Assembly: GCA_964573725.1 (NCBI GenBank)
Contig: CAZNLJ010000001.1
Span: 62,001-126,000 of the forward strand
Direction: 5' to 3'
Source: UBA6168 sp964573725
GTDB lineage: Bacteria; Bacteroidota; Bacteroidia; Chitinophagales; Saprospiraceae
DNA: 64,000 bases
The notes below the pieces were generated by a model that did no database searches, was not told where the DNA came from, and saw only the letters and a list, made by a program, of their open reading frames with translations. This document shows, piece by piece, positions 62,244-64,000 of the stretch. Each line of letters starts with the position of its first letter. Position 1 is the first letter of the stretch. A program made the translations under genes and the position numbers.

Positions 62244-63266
62244 TCAGCGCTTCCGCGAGGAAAACAGCGCTTTCGGCCACCAACGGGTCATTTTTCCCCA
62301 GATATCGGCCTGTGCCATCCACCACCATCCCAAAACGGCAGGAATCCCAAGATTCAGCAGGAAGAGCATGAAAGTAGCGGCAAGGATGGCAACGGGCGCC
62401 GCCCCATAGGGTTCCCAGGCAAGTATGGCCATTTCGCCCCTGGCCATCAGCCCCATGACCGGAGGCAAGGGAAGCCCCGATTGTATCAGAAAAATGGAGG
62501 TCACCCCGCTGAATGCAGCCCGCCAACCCGGCCAAATGCCGACGAATGCCAATAACAAGACATATTGGACGGTATAGGTGGCGTAACGAAGGAAGGAAAG
62601 CCACAAGACCCTGAGGCGATAACGGGAATCCCGCAACAAGGGGATCAACCGGCGCAAGGATGCCGACGCCAAACGAAATACCGGCCATCGGAATTCCCAT
62701 CGGAGCAGCAAACCGACGATCCATCCCAGTTTGAAATAAGCCCAGCAAAGCCCGGAAAACAACAACATCCCGATGACAACCGAGGGCCAGACAACCGCGG
62801 TGGACAGATAGCCCCGGTCAAGCCCGTACACCAACAATCCCGGTATCCCCCCCGCCAGCATGGCCAGCCATTGCGCCATGCCTCCGATGGCGGTGGAAAC
62901 GACCGCCACGCTTTCGGTACCATCTTCGGCGACCATGGCCCTGCCTCCGAATTCACCGATCCGACCGGGCGTCAGCACAGCCAAGGTCGTACCTGCCAAG
63001 ACCCCCCATAGGGCCATCCTCCCCCCCATGGCGTGTACCGGACGCTGCAACAGTTGCCACTTCCGCGCCTCCAACCAGAGGTTGACCGGTACCAACAGGC
63101 AGGTCGGCAGTAGAAAGCGGAAAACACGACGGAGCAGGTCGGCTTCCTCCCCCATGAGGCCGCCATCCGGCAGGGGTTGCTCCGCCACCTGCCGGTAAAG
63201 CACCCCCGCCAGCAACAAGGTCAGGCATAATTTGAGCAGGAAATTGGCAGTCGGCCGAAGGACCAT
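62244..63266 (-). CDS. Flippase-like integral membrane protein (LPG synthase TM / UPF0104 family)
   Basis: A 340-residue membrane protein with about eight hydrophobic segments. The pattern (WLEARKWQLLQ, then LAVLTPGRIGEFGGRAMV, later SGLPLPPVMGLMARGEMAIL) matches the UPF0104 family, the transmembrane domain of lysylphosphatidylglycerol synthase/flippase (MprF). The TPGRIGEFGGR segment, with its Gly-Arg-Glu run, is the usual conserved loop. It lacks the cytoplasmic synthase domain, so it is a stand-alone flippase-like member; lipid or polyprenyl substrate is unknown. Divergent from ruvC by about 80 bases. Confidence 0.8.
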   Translation of the reverse strand: MVLRPTANFLLKLCLTLLLAGVLYRQVAEQPLPDGGLMGEEADLLRRVFRFLLPTCLLVPVNLWLEARKWQLLQRPVHAMGGRMALWGVLAGTTLAVLTPGRIGEFGGRAMVAEDGTESVAVVSTAIGGMAQWLAMLAGGIPGLLVYGLDRGYLSTAVVWPSVVIGMLLFSGLCWAYFKLGWIVGLLLRWEFRWPVFRLASASLRRLIPLLRDSRYRLRVLWLSFLRYATYTVQYVLLLAFVGIWPGWRAAFSGVTSIFLIQSGLPLPPVMGLMARGEMAILAWEPYGAAPVAILAATFMLFLLNLGIPAVLGWWWMAQADIWGKMTRWWPKALFSSRKR

Positions 63267-63345
63267 GGCAACAGGAACGGGAATGGGGAGATGATGAAAA
63301 AGTTGGCGGATTCAATCCACCGGACGGTGTAACTTTACCGGGCAT

Positions 63346-63906
63346 ATGAAAAACTCGGAATCACTTCGCTTCATCGGTATCGACCCGGGTACCAACATCA
63401 CCGGATACGGTATCATCGAGCTTTCGGGCAAAAAGCTGCAGATGCTTGATTTCGGTGTCATCACCCTGTCCCCCAAGGATGACCATCCGGAAAAATTGAA
63501 GGAGATCTTCCAAGCCGTACAGCAATTGGTGACCCGGTTCCAGCCGCATGAGATGGCCATCGAAGCGCCTTTCTACAGCAAGAACATCCAGTCGATGCTG
63601 AAACTCGGTCGGGCACAGGGAGTGGTGATGGCCGCTGCCATGGTCCATGGCATACCGGTCACCGAATACGCCCCCCGGAAGGTCAAGCAATCCATCACCG
63701 GCAAAGGCAACGCCACCAAGGAACAGGTCGCCGCCATGCTGAACCACATCCTGGGGTTTCGGCTGGAGGAATCCCTACCGGATGCCACCGATGCCCTGGC
63801 TGTCGCCATCTGCCATTATTACCAACACAGCGCATTGACCGATGGTACCAAACGGTACAAGGATTGGTCGGCTTTTCTCCGGGACCATCCGCAGCGAAAC
63901 GGGTGA
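63346..63906 (+). CDS. ruvC: Crossover junction endodeoxyribonuclease RuvC
   Basis: A 186-residue Holliday junction resolvase that cuts four-way DNA junctions with RuvAB. The acidic active site is present: Asp13 in FIGIDPGTNITGYG, Glu73 in MAIEAPFYSKN, and Asp146/Asp149 in LPDATDALAVA. The substrate-binding helix RAQGVVMAAA and the YAPRKVKQSITGKGNA segment are typical. Length slightly exceeds the usual ~173 because of a short C-terminal extension (TKRYKDWSAFLRDHPQRNG). Start MKNSESLRFIGID at 63346. No ruvA or ruvB in the window. Confidence 0.97.
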   Translation: MKNSESLRFIGIDPGTNITGYGIIELSGKKLQMLDFGVITLSPKDDHPEKLKEIFQAVQQLVTRFQPHEMAIEAPFYSKNIQSMLKLGRAQGVVMAAAMVHGIPVTEYAPRKVKQSITGKGNATKEQVAAMLNHILGFRLEESLPDATDALAVAICHYYQHSALTDGTKRYKDWSAFLRDHPQRNG

Positions 63907-63954
63907 CCACTGCCGGAAACGCACCGAAACAAGCCCTGTCGCCGCCTATCCGAT

Positions 63955-64000
63955 CTAATCCACACCCATCATCCGGGCGATCCGCTCGGCCGTCTCCGCC
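63955..64000 (-). CDS. C-terminal fragment of an unidentified protein
   Basis: On the minus strand a frame open from the window edge ends at a TAG (63957-63955), giving the last 14 residues AETAERIARMMGVD. The length is too small to name a family. It is convergent with ruvC, about 48 bases away, and codon use fits a real coding end. Most of the gene lies outside the window. Confidence 0.35.
   Translation of the reverse strand, partial: AETAERIARMMGVD

Noticed and set aside
63328..63335. TAACTTTA as ruvC promoter -7 element
   Set aside because: One base off consensus and no TTG at 19 bases; only 10 bases before the ATG.

Overview
The window is GC-rich chromosomal DNA from a member of the Bacteroidota, most likely a Saprospiraceae/Lewinella-type bacterium. 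The evidence is type IX secretion (T9SS) C-terminal sorting domains on very large surface proteins (ends at 3013, 27661, 31867 and 32737), two PorP/SprF-type outer-membrane proteins, SprB-like repeats with a gliding-motility type C-terminus, promoters of the Bacteroidota type (TTG, 19 bases, TAnnTTTG), and a run of three SurA/parvulin genes. All family assignments come from reading motifs in the translations; no database search was run.

Layout. 1-3 kb: 3' part of a large T9SS-exported protein with tandem modules. 3.1-10.7 kb: carbohydrate and acid catabolism (altronate dehydratase UxaA, class III CoA-transferase, Tat-exported Gfo/Idh/MocA oxidoreductase, secreted glycosidase-like protein, SDR). 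10.7-15.5 kb: minus-strand run with a small membrane protein, a papain-like protein that seems to have lost its catalytic residues, a TonB-C/TPR protein, a lipoprotein sulfatase and an NnrU/ICMT-like membrane protein. 15.7-24.8 kb: envelope and export (PagL-like deacylase, MATE exporter, C39-peptidase ABC exporter with HlyD partner, GGGP synthase, GT-C and GT2 glycosyltransferases). 26.6-36.7 kb: a minus-strand surface block of four genes with cohesin-like, dockerin-like and SprB-like modules, ending in a PorP/SprF gene. 37-50 kb: regulator, glycosylasparaginase, LpxL-like acyltransferase, pgi, YraN, fhs, LysM-CAP protein, GNAT, gluconokinase, an EAD-like/trypsin protein, DUF423 and a biotinyl carrier protein. 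50-60 kb: small membrane protein, bactofilin, second PorP/SprF, a trypsin/zinc-ribbon/YbjN-like protein and three PPIases. 60-64 kb: peptide transporter, flippase-like protein, ruvC, and the tail of one more minus-strand gene.

How the parts fit. The PPIases and PorP/SprF proteins serve the biogenesis and secretion of the large surface proteins. The 26.6-36.7 kb block looks like one surface assembly in which cohesin-like and dockerin-like modules could hold proteins together. UxaA, gluconokinase, the sulfatase, the oxidoreductases and the glycosidase-like protein suggest a polysaccharide/uronate degrader.

Most notable. A structured element of about 250 bp occurs twice, in opposite orientations (26170-26420 plus strand; 59808-60108 minus strand), each between convergent genes. 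It has two hairpins, one with an apparently compensatory base change, and a terminator-like end; it could be a new non-coding RNA family or a MITE-like element. Next come the cohesin/dockerin T9SS block, the EAD-trypsin protein (candidate conflict-system effector), and the papain-like pseudo-peptidase.
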